Assembly: GCA_938036665.1 (NCBI GenBank)
Contig: CALHWR010000160.1
Span: forward strand, 1 to 16,883
DNA length: 16,883 bases
Reading direction: 5' to 3'
Origin: an uncultured Collinsella sp.
Lineage (GTDB): Bacteria > Actinomycetota > Coriobacteriia > Coriobacteriales > Coriobacteriaceae
In this document: piece by piece, positions 7,563-15,516 of the stretch
How the letters are laid out: each line of letters starts with the position of its first letter
How positions within the stretch are numbered: the stretch's first letter is position 1
Program-made: the position numbers and the translations under genes
The notes under the pieces: generated by a model
What the model was told of the DNA's origin: nothing
Databases searched by the model: none
What the model saw: the letters and a program-made list of their open reading frames with translations, nothing else

Positions 7563-7679
7563 ATGGCGCTTCCAGCAGTTTGTTTTAATGTGGGGGGGGG
7601 TACCATTATTTTAGTTTCGCAAAAAAATGATCCCTCTATGGGGAAGTTGCGTAGGGGGTTAGTCACAGATATTGGATAA
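7563..7679 (+). CDS. Possible 38-residue small ORF containing the G-run
   Basis: An ATG at 7563 lies 12 nt after AAAGGAGG (7543-7550) and opens a 38-codon frame ending at TAA 7677-7679. The G-run is read as three Gly codons, so gain or loss of one G would shift the frame. The predicted peptide (starting MALPAVCFNVGGG) has no recognisable motif or signal peptide. The spacing is longer than ideal and the peptide may not be made. It could be a leader peptide, a decaying gene end or chance. Confidence 0.17.
   Translation: MALPAVCFNVGGGTIILVSQKNDPSMGKLRRGLVTDIG
7592..7600. repeat. Homopolymeric G9 tract
   Basis: Nine consecutive G follow AATGT and precede TACC. In bacteria, G-runs of this length near surface-protein genes are often length-variable by slipped-strand mispairing. 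Here the tract lies about 300 nt before the signal peptidase gene, inside a possible small ORF and upstream of the predicted promoter. Confidence 0.6.
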
Positions 7680-7743
7680 AACAGACTAATTTGGTGATAA
7701 ATGACCACTTACGCCAAAATAGGTAGCATTTAGCGACAAAACA

Positions 7744-7772
7744 TTGAAAAATGTGTAGCACATCGCTATGTT
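7744..7772 (+). promoter_or_regulatory. Predicted promoter of the surface-protein operon
   Basis: TTGAAA (7744-7749) and TATGTT (7767-7772) have the ideal 17-nt spacing. The -35 box matches at 5 of 6 positions and the -10 at 4 of 6. The -35 box sits in a short palindrome, ACATT-GAAA-AATGT (7741-7754), which overlaps a second, ATGTG-TAG-CACAT (7751-7763), so a repressor or activator site is plausible. The implied leader to the signal peptidase gene is about 120 nt. Confidence 0.4.
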
Positions 7773-7898
7773 TTTATTACGAAAAGATTCCAAATTGGCT
7801 TATTTCGGACTCACTTTTCAAGCGCCTTGCGGTTCCTGTTGAAACTTGCTGACCTTTGGATGGGTCGAATAGGTCCTCAAGGGGGATGAATTATCACT

Positions 7899-8456
7899 TT
7901 GGCTGCGCGTAGACTCAAACGATTTATTGCACTTTTGAGTAGCTTGGCGTTCGCGCTTGTCATAGCCCTTGCCGTTGTTTCTTTTGTGCCTCGCGCATTT
8001 GGATACATGCCCTTTGCTGTGCTTTCGGGCTCTATGGAACCCGATCTTCCCGTTGGCTCCATGGTGTTTGTCCGCCAGGTTGAGCCAACGGATATTACCG
8101 TGGACGACAATGCAACCTTTTACCGATCGGACGGCGCCGTGGTGACGCACCAGGTGTACGAGATCGACCCTGCCGCGCAGACGATCGGCACGCAGGGAAT
8201 CGCAAACAAAAATGCAGATGGAACCATCATGCACGATGCCGAGCAGACGCCTTTTTCACGCGTGATCGGCACTGTCTCTTTTTGTGTCCCTTACCTGGGC
8301 TTCGTTAACGCATATTGCACGACGATGCCCGGTTTGCTTGTTGTGGTGGCCGTTCTGGCGCTGCTGGTCGCGGCGTCGATAGTGCTCGATCGGGTGGTTC
8401 CCGATGAGCCTGCGGGCAAGCATGCCCGCGCGCATGCGAGGGAGCGGCGTTCATAG
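7899..8456 (+). CDS. sipW: SipW-type signal peptidase I
   Basis: A 185-residue membrane protease that removes signal peptides from a dedicated set of secreted proteins. An N-terminal membrane segment (about 9-31) leads to the catalytic box VLSGSMEP with Ser45. VVTHQVYEI carries His84, the general base of ER/SipW-type (S26B) enzymes, which lack the Lys of standard LepB. A second membrane segment follows near the C-terminus (about 146-169). The usual acidic GD-x-N box reads GIAN (100-103), with Ile where many homologues have Asp; Asp107 follows. The start is unclear: no in-frame ATG exists near the N-terminus, TTG 7899 gives a sensible protein but lies 13 nt from AAGGGGG (7879-7885), and rarer codons ATT 7890 or ATC 7893 are better spaced. 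First gene of the surface cluster; its likely substrates are encoded downstream. Confidence 0.92.
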   Translation: MAARRLKRFIALLSSLAFALVIALAVVSFVPRAFGYMPFAVLSGSMEPDLPVGSMVFVRQVEPTDITVDDNATFYRSDGAVVTHQVYEIDPAAQTIGTQGIANKNADGTIMHDAEQTPFSRVIGTVSFCVPYLGFVNAYCTTMPGLLVVVAVLALLVAASIVLDRVVPDEPAGKHARAHARERRS

Positions 8457-8473
8457 CGGCAGGGGAGAGGTGT

Positions 8474-8497
8474 CGGCAACGGCAAGGGCCGTTGCCG
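8474..8497 (+). promoter_or_regulatory. Intercistronic hairpin between sipW and the first TasA-like gene
   Basis: CGGCAACGG (8474-8482) pairs perfectly with CCGTTGCCG (8489-8497) around a 6-nt loop. No T-run follows, so it is unlikely to terminate. It sits 30 nt before the start codon of the TasA-like gene, where such hairpins commonly mark RNA processing or protect the 5' end of an abundant downstream message. Confidence 0.6.
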
Positions 8498-8527
8498 GGG
8501 AAGTCGATTTTCGAAAGGAAGAGAACG

Positions 8528-9292
8528 ATGGAAAACAAGAAGAAAAAGCGCTACGGCATCATTGCCGCCCTGCTGCTGTTGGTGATGGCCGCCGGTGTGG
8601 GTACCTATGCATGGCTGACGGCGCAGGAGCACATTGACAACGTGTTCACGGTGGGTAGCTTTGGCCACCCGGAAAACAAGCCTGATCCGACCGATCCCGA
8701 GAAACCGGACCCCGATAATCCGAACACTGAAAAGGCCTACCTGTTCGAGACCCAGTGGGTTGCCAACTCCAAGATGGTACCTGGCGCCACTGTGGCCAAG
8801 AACCCCAATGTCGGCATCAAGGCTGGCTCTGATGATGCATACGTATTCATTTACGTAAAGAATGCCATCGTCAAGCCTGGCACCAGCCTTGAAAAGACCC
8901 CGTACTTTACGCTCAAAAATACGAATTGGAAGCCCGTTGAGGGTCAAGTCAAGACCAACCAATCTGACAACTCTGGCAACCAGTACGTGAGCGGTCTGTT
9001 TATGTACTCCAAGAACTCTGCCGCAGAGAACCTGCCTGCAAAGCTCGAAGCCAACAAAGCAGCGCAGGACGTTTATACCGATGAGCTTTTCACTGCCGTG
9101 ACGATTCCCTCTGCCATGAACAACACCGATGTTGTCGAGACTACTACTGACCCGAAACAGGCTCCCACGATGACGGTCTCTGCCTACATCTTTGGCGCGG
9201 GCCAGAATGGCACCGAGCAGGATGAAAATGCTGACGCGCAGAATGCCCTTAAGCAGGCCAAGGAATGGGCTAAGACTCAGGCTCAGGCTTAA
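8528..9292 (+). CDS. TasA/camelysin-like secreted protein, probable major fibre subunit
   Basis: This is a 254-residue protein. The start at ATG 8528 is chosen because AAAGGA (8514-8519) is 8 nt upstream. The signal peptide has a Lys-rich start (residues 3-8), a hydrophobic core (10-24) and GTYAWL (25-30), like the SipW site GTWAAF of Bacillus TasA; cleavage is probably after Ala28. NVFTVGSFG (38-46) is the strand that usually follows in this family. A Pro/Asp-rich linker (47-67) comes next, unusual at this position. MVPGATVAKNPNV and then SDDAYVFIYVKN match the camelysin/TasA jelly-roll pattern (PF12389 type), and TVSAYIFGAG near the end matches the last strand. Bacillus relatives form biofilm fibres after SipW cleavage. 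Flanked by an upstream hairpin and a downstream terminator-like hairpin, suggesting high separate expression. Confidence 0.82.
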   Translation: MENKKKKRYGIIAALLLLVMAAGVGTYAWLTAQEHIDNVFTVGSFGHPENKPDPTDPEKPDPDNPNTEKAYLFETQWVANSKMVPGATVAKNPNVGIKAGSDDAYVFIYVKNAIVKPGTSLEKTPYFTLKNTNWKPVEGQVKTNQSDNSGNQYVSGLFMYSKNSAAENLPAKLEANKAAQDVYTDELFTAVTIPSAMNNTDVVETTTDPKQAPTMTVSAYIFGAGQNGTEQDENADAQNALKQAKEWAKTQAQA

Positions 9293-9301
9293 AATCCCCC
9301 C

Positions 9302-9360
9302 ACTGAGATCTCGGCCCGCCCCCACCCCTATATTCGGGCCGGGATCTCGGTCCCCCTTTT
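9302..9360 (+). terminator. Strong hairpin and T-run inside the cluster (terminator or attenuator)
   Basis: A 17-bp nearly perfect stem pairs 9302-9318 (core GAGATCTCGGCCCG) with 9335-9351 (core CGGGCCGGGATCTC), with G-U wobbles only. It is followed by CCCCC and a run of four T (9357-9360). It lies 9 nt after the TasA-like stop and 20 nt before the next start. No promoter is obvious after it, so it probably ends most transcripts and lets a fraction read through into the adhesin genes. Confidence 0.75.
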
Positions 9361-9380
9361 ATCGACGATTGGCGAACGTA

Positions 9381-10028
9381 ATGCTCAACAATCTTTCCGA
9401 CAATCAGAAACGCACCTTGGCGCTTGCCGCGATGGCGCTGTTGGCCCTGGCGTGCCTGTGCGGCACGCTGGCTTTTACCGTTGATATGGTTCCGGCGAAC
9501 AACGTCCTATCGTTTGGCAGCGTGAAGGTACGAGTCTGCGAATACACCCTCAACGAGCAAGGCGAAGAGATTCCGTTTGAGGCCGACGAGCACGGGGACT
9601 ATCCCGACACCAAGGCCAGTGGCTCTGACATCAGCCGCATTGTGCGCGTGGAGAACGCCGGCGCGCAGCCTGAGTACGTTCGCGCTCGTCTACGCATGAC
9701 GTCAATGGCACCCGACGGTTCGAGTGCGGATGCCTCGGGCAGCGTTGCGTTTCATGTGAACGCGGACGAGGGGTCCCCGTGGATCGACGGCGGCGATGGG
9801 TGGTACTACTACCGTGGATTGGCCGGGCGTGGCGGCATGCTCGACCCCGATGCTAGGACGGAGAGCCTCATGGACTCGCTGCGTTTTGTGGGCGACTACC
9901 ATGATGCCGCGCGCGGTGGCTCATTCAGGCTCGATATCGATGTTCAGGCCGTGCAGGCCAAAAACCAGCAGACAAGCGATACCGCCCTCGACGTACTTGA
10001 CGTTGTGGGTTGGCCGGAGGCGAACTAG
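9381..10028 (+). CDS. TasA-like secreted protein with SipW-type signal peptide, minor subunit
   Basis: A 215-residue protein. ATG 9381 starts a typical signal peptide: KR at 10-11, a hydrophobic core (13-27) and GTLAFT (28-33), the same GT-x-A-aromatic site as in the other two TasA-like proteins here. NVLSFGSVKV follows as the first mature strand. The middle motif IVRVENAGAQPEYVRARLRM is the N-x-G-x-x-x-x-Y-V-R pattern of the TasA/camelysin fold and is closely echoed in the protein at 15517. LDIDVQAVQA and the closing VVGWPEA match the family's last strand. The ribosome site is weak, consistent with lower expression. A longer in-frame reading from 9192 is rejected because it overlaps the previous gene in an Arg-rich shadow frame. 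It lies 3 nt from the giant gene. Possible role: adaptor between fibre and adhesin (inference). Confidence 0.75.
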   Translation: MLNNLSDNQKRTLALAAMALLALACLCGTLAFTVDMVPANNVLSFGSVKVRVCEYTLNEQGEEIPFEADEHGDYPDTKASGSDISRIVRVENAGAQPEYVRARLRMTSMAPDGSSADASGSVAFHVNADEGSPWIDGGDGWYYYRGLAGRGGMLDPDARTESLMDSLRFVGDYHDAARGGSFRLDIDVQAVQAKNQQTSDTALDVLDVVGWPEAN

Positions 10029-10031
10029 CCT

Positions 10032-13000
10032 ATGAAGATCAGGAACATAAACCGGGGCATGCTTAGCAGGCTGGTTGCCGTCGCAGCGATTGCCCTTTGC
10101 TGCGTTATGGCGCTGCCAACGGTGGTGCATGCCGAGGACGTGCCCGAGAACACAAACGAATACCACATCAAAAACGCGAACGACTTTTTGGTGTACGTGG
10201 CGCTTTCGCGTGAGCGCGATACGTCCGGCTGGCGCGTTTATCTCGATAACGATATCGTGCTTAATGATGACGACATGAAGACCATTGTCTCGCACACCGT
10301 TAAGCATCTGTCGTTTGGCAACAAGGAGCATCCGTTTAAGGGCGTGTTCGATGGTCAAAACCACACCGTTGAGGGCCTGAGCTACGATAAAGACGCTTTT
10401 GACCCCGAGCGCGATACGGGATTTTTTGCCGAGACCAACGGTGCCACCATCAAAAACTTCCTGGTCAAGGACGCCAACGTGTGGGCGGACTTCCGCGGTG
10501 GCATTATCGTGGGCAAGGCCGTCAAAACGCGCTTCGAAAACGTTATGGTCATGGAGAGCACGCTGCACGTGACCTGCGCCAACAATGCTCTCAACCTCAT
10601 TACCAACGCAGGCTTTGAGGGCGGTCTCATCGCCGGCGAGCTCGACGGCTGCACCCTCTACAACTGCGAGGTCCGTGGCGGCCGTGCCGTCAACAATACG
10701 ACCTCGGGCGTGCAGGCGCTCGGCGGTGAGGGTCTGTATATGGCGGCGTTTGCCGGTTACGTTACAAATTCGACGATTGAGTACTGCCGCGTTACGCCTA
10801 CGCGCAACGGAGACGGCTCGGTTGCCAAGAACGGCATGACCGACGTTACCAATAAGTACGACGTGGCTGTTGGCGCTCTGGGCGGCAACAACGTGTACGC
10901 CTCGGGTTTTGTGGGCTGCATGGCGGGTAACGCCAAGATTATCGACTGCTTCTCGACGGCGCAGTGCTACAGCTATGCCGCGTCGTACGTGGGCGTCGTC
11001 GCCGTGACGCGTGCGTGGACGGGTGGCTTGGCGGGTCGTATTCTAACCGAAAAGGGCAACGAGCTCGTTCGAAGCCATTTTGCGGGTGACTTGAGCTCGC
11101 GTCAGTACAATCCCATCGCCGTGATCCCCATCATTCAAAACGATGTGAACCTGGGCGGTATTGCTGCGCGCGCCAACAAGGGTGACGCCACGGTTATCGA
11201 ATGCTACTTTAAGCCGAGTGTGAGCCTAAAAGGCAGCAGCCAGGGCAACCCTGCCAAAAAGAAAATCCCCTCGTTTGGCGGCGACGGCACCACCAAGGGT
11301 GATGGCTATGGTCCATGGGATGACGAGCGCTACACCACGCGCGAGCTGTGGGAAGAGCACGACTACGATTTCTGTGCCGGCACCATGCGCTCGACCGACA
11401 ACGACGATGCCCTGGGTGGCCAGCACCCCAATGAGTGGGCGATGGATTACACGCTGAATATTCCCGTGCATGGCCAGAGCGTTAAGGCGACGATTGATTT
11501 TCCCGGCGCGGGCACCGCGACCATCGAGGCGACCAAACTTGGAATTGAACAGAAGACCTCGGATCCGTACGCCTTTGCCGTGAGCGCCGTGCTGGCGGGA
11601 ACGGCTCAGGGCTTGGCCCAGGGCGATACATCGGTGACGTTTAGGCAGGATACCTCCGCAAAGCCTGAGGGGCTGAGTAAGGCGAACGACGGCTACCGCT
11701 TTATGGGCTGGTTCCGCGAGCCCGACGTGCGTGTGAACCGAATTGGACAAGACAACAGCTGGTTTGACGGCAAGACCGATGCTGCTGCTGCGGCTGCTGG
11801 CAAGCAGGTCCAGAAGAACGAGGCAAACGACAAAACGTCGACCTATACTGCCGATAACGCGAAGGGGGCCGAGGCCTTTAAGGGCAACGACCTCTTTATT
11901 GCTTCGTACGAGGCGCAGGTGCTGTTCTATAACGTCAAGGGTGAGATGCTCTCGTGGCAGAGCGGCGAGGCGCACGACAAGTCGACGGATTGGTACCGCT
12001 ATGGTGTCGGTTTAACGCCGGTTGCCCCTGCGGACCGCGGCACTCTATCTGCCAGCGCCACCTTTATTGGTTGGACGACGCAGCCGAGCGGCGAGGCCGG
12101 GATGCATGGCGGTTACGCGGCCATCACCTCGCCTAAGCTTGCCGAGCTAAAAAACGCCGGTGCGTTCTATCCTGCCGGCGCTGAGATCACTGTGCTTGGC
12201 CCTACCGATTTTTATCCGGTGTACACCGACTATGTGTCGAACATCATGACGGTGTTTGAGGGCAATGAGCAGGATGCAATCGACGATCAGACTCGGCGCG
12301 ACGGTGTGGGCAAAACTGACGTTAAGGTTGAGACTGCAGAAGATGGCACAAGCGCGTATACCGTACAGGTGCTCGACGTATCCGGTAAAGCTATATCCGA
12401 GGAGGGCCAGCTGCCCGACGGCTATCGTTTCCTGGGTTGGTATGAAAACAAGCAGGCTGCCGATGGATCCCCGGTTGATGTTCGCGTGAGCCGCGATCCG
12501 AGCTACAAGCTTCCCGGCAACGTGGACCTGACCGTTCCGCATACCTATACCGCACGCTTTGAGTACCGCGTGGATTACTACATCCGGGCATTCACAAATA
12601 GCGGTCTAACGGACAGCAAGCTCCTCTGCTCGGTTTGGAATAAGTACAAGTCGCCCTTTGAGGAAAACGTTGGCGCGACATATGTTCGTGAAAACATTGT
12701 CCATTGGGGTGCTGGTACGGATGATTCCGCTCACGTGTTACACGATGATAAGAATCCAGCGGATAAGTGCACTACGGTTCTCTCTGATGCGACGCGAATC
12801 GTTGCGCCTATTAACGCCTACTCGCATAATGTGCGTAACGACACTGGCGCAAATACTATCAAGGATATGATTGCCGACACTGATTTTCCAGGAGCCGGTA
12901 AACTGAGTGATGAGTGGAAAGCGTCAAGTATTAAAGTTCAATTTTCCCCCGCACATGATAGGTACCACTTCAGTTTTTGGACGCTCGAAAGACCCGACGA

Positions 13001-15515
13001 CGGTTCTTGGACGTATATAGAGAATCCTTTTTCGAGTGCTGTTTTAACGACAGAGCAATATTATGTCCGCGCCATGGTGACCACGGACGTCAACTTCTAT
13101 GACAAGGATGGCAACGTAAAGCAGGCTGCTACTCGACGCTATGAAAGCAACTTGCTTCAGCAGAAAACGGCGGAAGGTAAAGATCCGACGTTCCTGTATT
13201 GCTATCCGCATCTCTATAAGGGTAGGACGGTTAATACAAGGCCCTACGACGGAAAGGAGGGTGACGTCAATCCCAATCTGACGCTCGAAGCCTCTCCGAC
13301 CGATGCCGAGATGGCCGTGCCTGGTTATAAGTTCCTGGGCTGGATTTCGACTGCCGAGGTTCAGAAGGATTCCGACGTCTGGAAGTATATCTACGACGTC
13401 ACCGGCGACCCCTATGTGACGAGTGATCCGGATAAGGCAGAGCTGTATCTGGCGACCGACGAGTCCAAGGTCACCCAGTGGCAGGATGCCTATCCCGTCT
13501 ACGCAAAGTACGACGTCAGCTACACCACCAACCTGCACCGTGCCGGTTTTGAGGGTACTTCCGAGGTGAATGTTCCTAGGTATGACATCACCCCTAATCT
13601 CAATGTGGACACCGATCCTGCCACGGCAACGGTGACCCCTGATATCGAAACGACGGTATACAAGTCCGGCGGCGAGTTATATAAGCTAAATAAGGTCGAG
13701 GTCGAACTTCCGAATGGTGAGGTCAAGGAGCTCGATTCTGCCGACGGTAACTCATATTCCTATCAGGTGGAGCCCGGCGGGACCTATACATTTGTGGCGT
13801 ACTATTCGCCGTTGGCGGTTGTGTACCATCTCAATGCCACAGATGTGGACGGTAAGGTGGCCCAGCAGGGCGATTCTCTCGGCAGCCTTAAGGACGGCAT
13901 CCCGCTGCCAACGTATAACGTCGGCGATATCGATGCTGCAACGAACGCATACAATGCCTTCGTGGGCTGGACGGAAGCTAAGCCGGTAGCTGGCAGCGGT
14001 TATGTCGTTTGGTCGGACGACGTTTCCATGGTGAATAAAAGCACCGTGGTCAAGGCCCCCATGGAGTTGTATCCGGTCTACCGCGCCAGCGCGGTGCGTG
14101 TTCAATCGAATATCGATGCCAATCTGGATAACCTCGGTTCTGTGCGTTATCTTTCGCGGACCGACTCTGGTGATCAAATTTCGCTGGAGGTAAAAGCTGC
14201 AACTGAGGTTGTCGGCAAGGATGGCACCAAGTACGACTTTGTCGGCTGGTCGCGCGACTACAAACCCGATGGCAAATACACCCTGTTGACCGATGGCGAG
14301 AAGTATCCCCTCGAGGGCAGCGAGCCCTTTGAGAGCGTGACCTACACCGCGGTGTACAAGATCGCGCCGTATAAGGTTCGCTATCACGGTGTCGACGGGT
14401 CGGTCGTCTTTACGGCGACGGTCGACTCGGACGGCGAGCGCGCGACGGGCGCCGGCTTTGTCCATAACGTCGATGTTCCCAAGGTGGATGAGAGCGGCAA
14501 CCCGTTCTATGACAACGACGGCAATCCCGAGATGGAGAAAAAGTCCGTGGCATACGACTCGGACGCCCACTTCAAGATCGTCGCGCTGCTCGATGAACGG
14601 GCGGCCAGCGGTGACGTGCGCGAACTCTTCCTGGAGTGGCGATATGTGCCTGACGGTGGCGCTGCGAAGTCTTGGGATGAGTTTAAGGACGAGCCGGTTA
14701 AGGGCGACATGGACCTGTATCCCGTGACGTATCGCGTGGTCGCCAAGGATACGTCCGACCCCGAGAACCACGTAACCATGACCACCGCGCAGCTTAAATG
14801 GCTGCTCGATCCCAACGCCGCCAACACAGTCGACAATAGCGCCGACAAAGCACCCTTTAAGGTCTGCTTTGCTGAGCCGTTTATGGGGACGCAGCTGACT
14901 GTTACCGTTAAGCGGGCGAGCTACGGTCCTGATGCGTCCATGACGGAGGAACCCGTTAACGACCAGTATGTCTCGCTCTACAGTTTGGGCTCGGGTAACG
15001 GTTCGTTCGACTTAGCCAACCGCCTGGAGTCCAAGAAGACGGGCGAAGGCAAGCAAGGCGACGGCAATGCCGTGTTCGACTTCGCCAAGACCCATGCGCT
15101 GGCGATCGTCAAAAAGACCACCGATGCCAGCGCCATGGGACAAACGTTCCGCTTTAAGGTGGCACGCAAGGCGTCGGAGGATTCTCCTGCCAAGACGCGC
15201 ATGGTCGAGGTGAAAGTTAGCGAGAGGCGCGACGAAGACGGCGAGACCTGGTATGTCGGCAGCGTGCAATTTGCCGCGCCGACGGGCACCTATACCGTCG
15301 AGGAAGACACGAATTGGGCATGGCGCTACGAGGGCGAGCTGAGCACGCCGGGCAAGGCGCCCGGTAAATCTGCCGAGCTGACGATTTCGTCTGCTTCGAG
15401 CGCGGGCGATGCGATGGTGACGTGCGTCAACACGCGCGCGAAGGACAAATGGGTCGATGGCGGCTCGCGTGCCAAGAATGTTTGGGAAAACGGCACGCTG
15501 GGGAGGGAGGACTAG
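10032..15515 (+). CDS. Giant secreted adhesin-like protein: GLUG beta-helix, InlB-type repeats, SpaA-like C-terminus
   Basis: This is an 1827-residue protein. The classical Sec signal peptide ends VVHA (cleavage after Ala34), unlike the SipW-type neighbours. Residues about 100-400 contain at least six GLUG-like rungs (for example GGLIAGELDGCTLYNCEV, SGFVGCMAGNAKIIDCF), suggesting a right-handed beta-helix. Eight F-x-G-W-like cores of InlB B-repeat/Listeria-Bacteroides type (PF09479) follow, with Trp at about 560, 681, 803, 983, 1104, 1313, 1406 and 1536. The C-terminal domain (about 1685-1805) has Lys1694/1695, Glu1757/1758 (TYTVEED) and Asn1800 (CVNTR), positioned like an isopeptide-forming SpaA/Cna-B domain. 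The protein ends in GRED with no membrane helix or sorting motif, so retention needs a partner. GGAGG (10016-10020) lies 11 nt before the ATG. Bases about 12590-13075 are much less GC-rich than the rest. Confidence 0.9.
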   Translation: MKIRNINRGMLSRLVAVAAIALCCVMALPTVVHAEDVPENTNEYHIKNANDFLVYVALSRERDTSGWRVYLDNDIVLNDDDMKTIVSHTVKHLSFGNKEHPFKGVFDGQNHTVEGLSYDKDAFDPERDTGFFAETNGATIKNFLVKDANVWADFRGGIIVGKAVKTRFENVMVMESTLHVTCANNALNLITNAGFEGGLIAGELDGCTLYNCEVRGGRAVNNTTSGVQALGGEGLYMAAFAGYVTNSTIEYCRVTPTRNGDGSVAKNGMTDVTNKYDVAVGALGGNNVYASGFVGCMAGNAKIIDCFSTAQCYSYAASYVGVVAVTRAWTGGLAGRILTEKGNELVRSHFAGDLSSRQYNPIAVIPIIQNDVNLGGIAARANKGDATVIECYFKPSVSLKGSSQGNPAKKKIPSFGGDGTTKGDGYGPWDDERYTTRELWEEHDYDFCAGTMRSTDNDDALGGQHPNEWAMDYTLNIPVHGQSVKATIDFPGAGTATIEATKLGIEQKTSDPYAFAVSAVLAGTAQGLAQGDTSVTFRQDTSAKPEGLSKANDGYRFMGWFREPDVRVNRIGQDNSWFDGKTDAAAAAAGKQVQKNEANDKTSTYTADNAKGAEAFKGNDLFIASYEAQVLFYNVKGEMLSWQSGEAHDKSTDWYRYGVGLTPVAPADRGTLSASATFIGWTTQPSGEAGMHGGYAAITSPKLAELKNAGAFYPAGAEITVLGPTDFYPVYTDYVSNIMTVFEGNEQDAIDDQTRRDGVGKTDVKVETAEDGTSAYTVQVLDVSGKAISEEGQLPDGYRFLGWYENKQAADGSPVDVRVSRDPSYKLPGNVDLTVPHTYTARFEYRVDYYIRAFTNSGLTDSKLLCSVWNKYKSPFEENVGATYVRENIVHWGAGTDDSAHVLHDDKNPADKCTTVLSDATRIVAPINAYSHNVRNDTGANTIKDMIADTDFPGAGKLSDEWKASSIKVQFSPAHDRYHFSFWTLERPDDGSWTYIENPFSSAVLTTEQYYVRAMVTTDVNFYDKDGNVKQAATRRYESNLLQQKTAEGKDPTFLYCYPHLYKGRTVNTRPYDGKEGDVNPNLTLEASPTDAEMAVPGYKFLGWISTAEVQKDSDVWKYIYDVTGDPYVTSDPDKAELYLATDESKVTQWQDAYPVYAKYDVSYTTNLHRAGFEGTSEVNVPRYDITPNLNVDTDPATATVTPDIETTVYKSGGELYKLNKVEVELPNGEVKELDSADGNSYSYQVEPGGTYTFVAYYSPLAVVYHLNATDVDGKVAQQGDSLGSLKDGIPLPTYNVGDIDAATNAYNAFVGWTEAKPVAGSGYVVWSDDVSMVNKSTVVKAPMELYPVYRASAVRVQSNIDANLDNLGSVRYLSRTDSGDQISLEVKAATEVVGKDGTKYDFVGWSRDYKPDGKYTLLTDGEKYPLEGSEPFESVTYTAVYKIAPYKVRYHGVDGSVVFTATVDSDGERATGAGFVHNVDVPKVDESGNPFYDNDGNPEMEKKSVAYDSDAHFKIVALLDERAASGDVRELFLEWRYVPDGGAAKSWDEFKDEPVKGDMDLYPVTYRVVAKDTSDPENHVTMTTAQLKWLLDPNAANTVDNSADKAPFKVCFAEPFMGTQLTVTVKRASYGPDASMTEEPVNDQYVSLYSLGSGNGSFDLANRLESKKTGEGKQGDGNAVFDFAKTHALAIVKKTTDASAMGQTFRFKVARKASEDSPAKTRMVEVKVSERRDEDGETWYVGSVQFAAPTGTYTVEEDTNWAWRYEGELSTPGKAPGKSAELTISSASSAGDAMVTCVNTRAKDKWVDGGSRAKNVWENGTLGRED

Positions 15516-15516
15516 G

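Larger units (their letters stand above)
7501..7743. other. AT-richer leader region upstream of the surface operon
   Basis: This stretch has no recognisable conserved gene and is clearly more AT-rich than its surroundings. It contains a Shine-Dalgarno-like AAAGGAGG (7543-7550), a run of nine G (7592-7600), a run of seven A (7621-7627) and a 6-bp inverted pair TTAGTC/GACTAA (7659-7664, 7684-7689). The low GC suggests regulatory or recently acquired DNA. I see no riboswitch that I recognise. Confidence 0.5.

Noticed and set aside
8291..9325. A 344-codon minus-strand frame opposite the sipW and TasA-like genes
   Set aside because: It is antisense to two well-supported genes and crosses the intercistronic hairpins; its low-complexity product is unlike known proteins.
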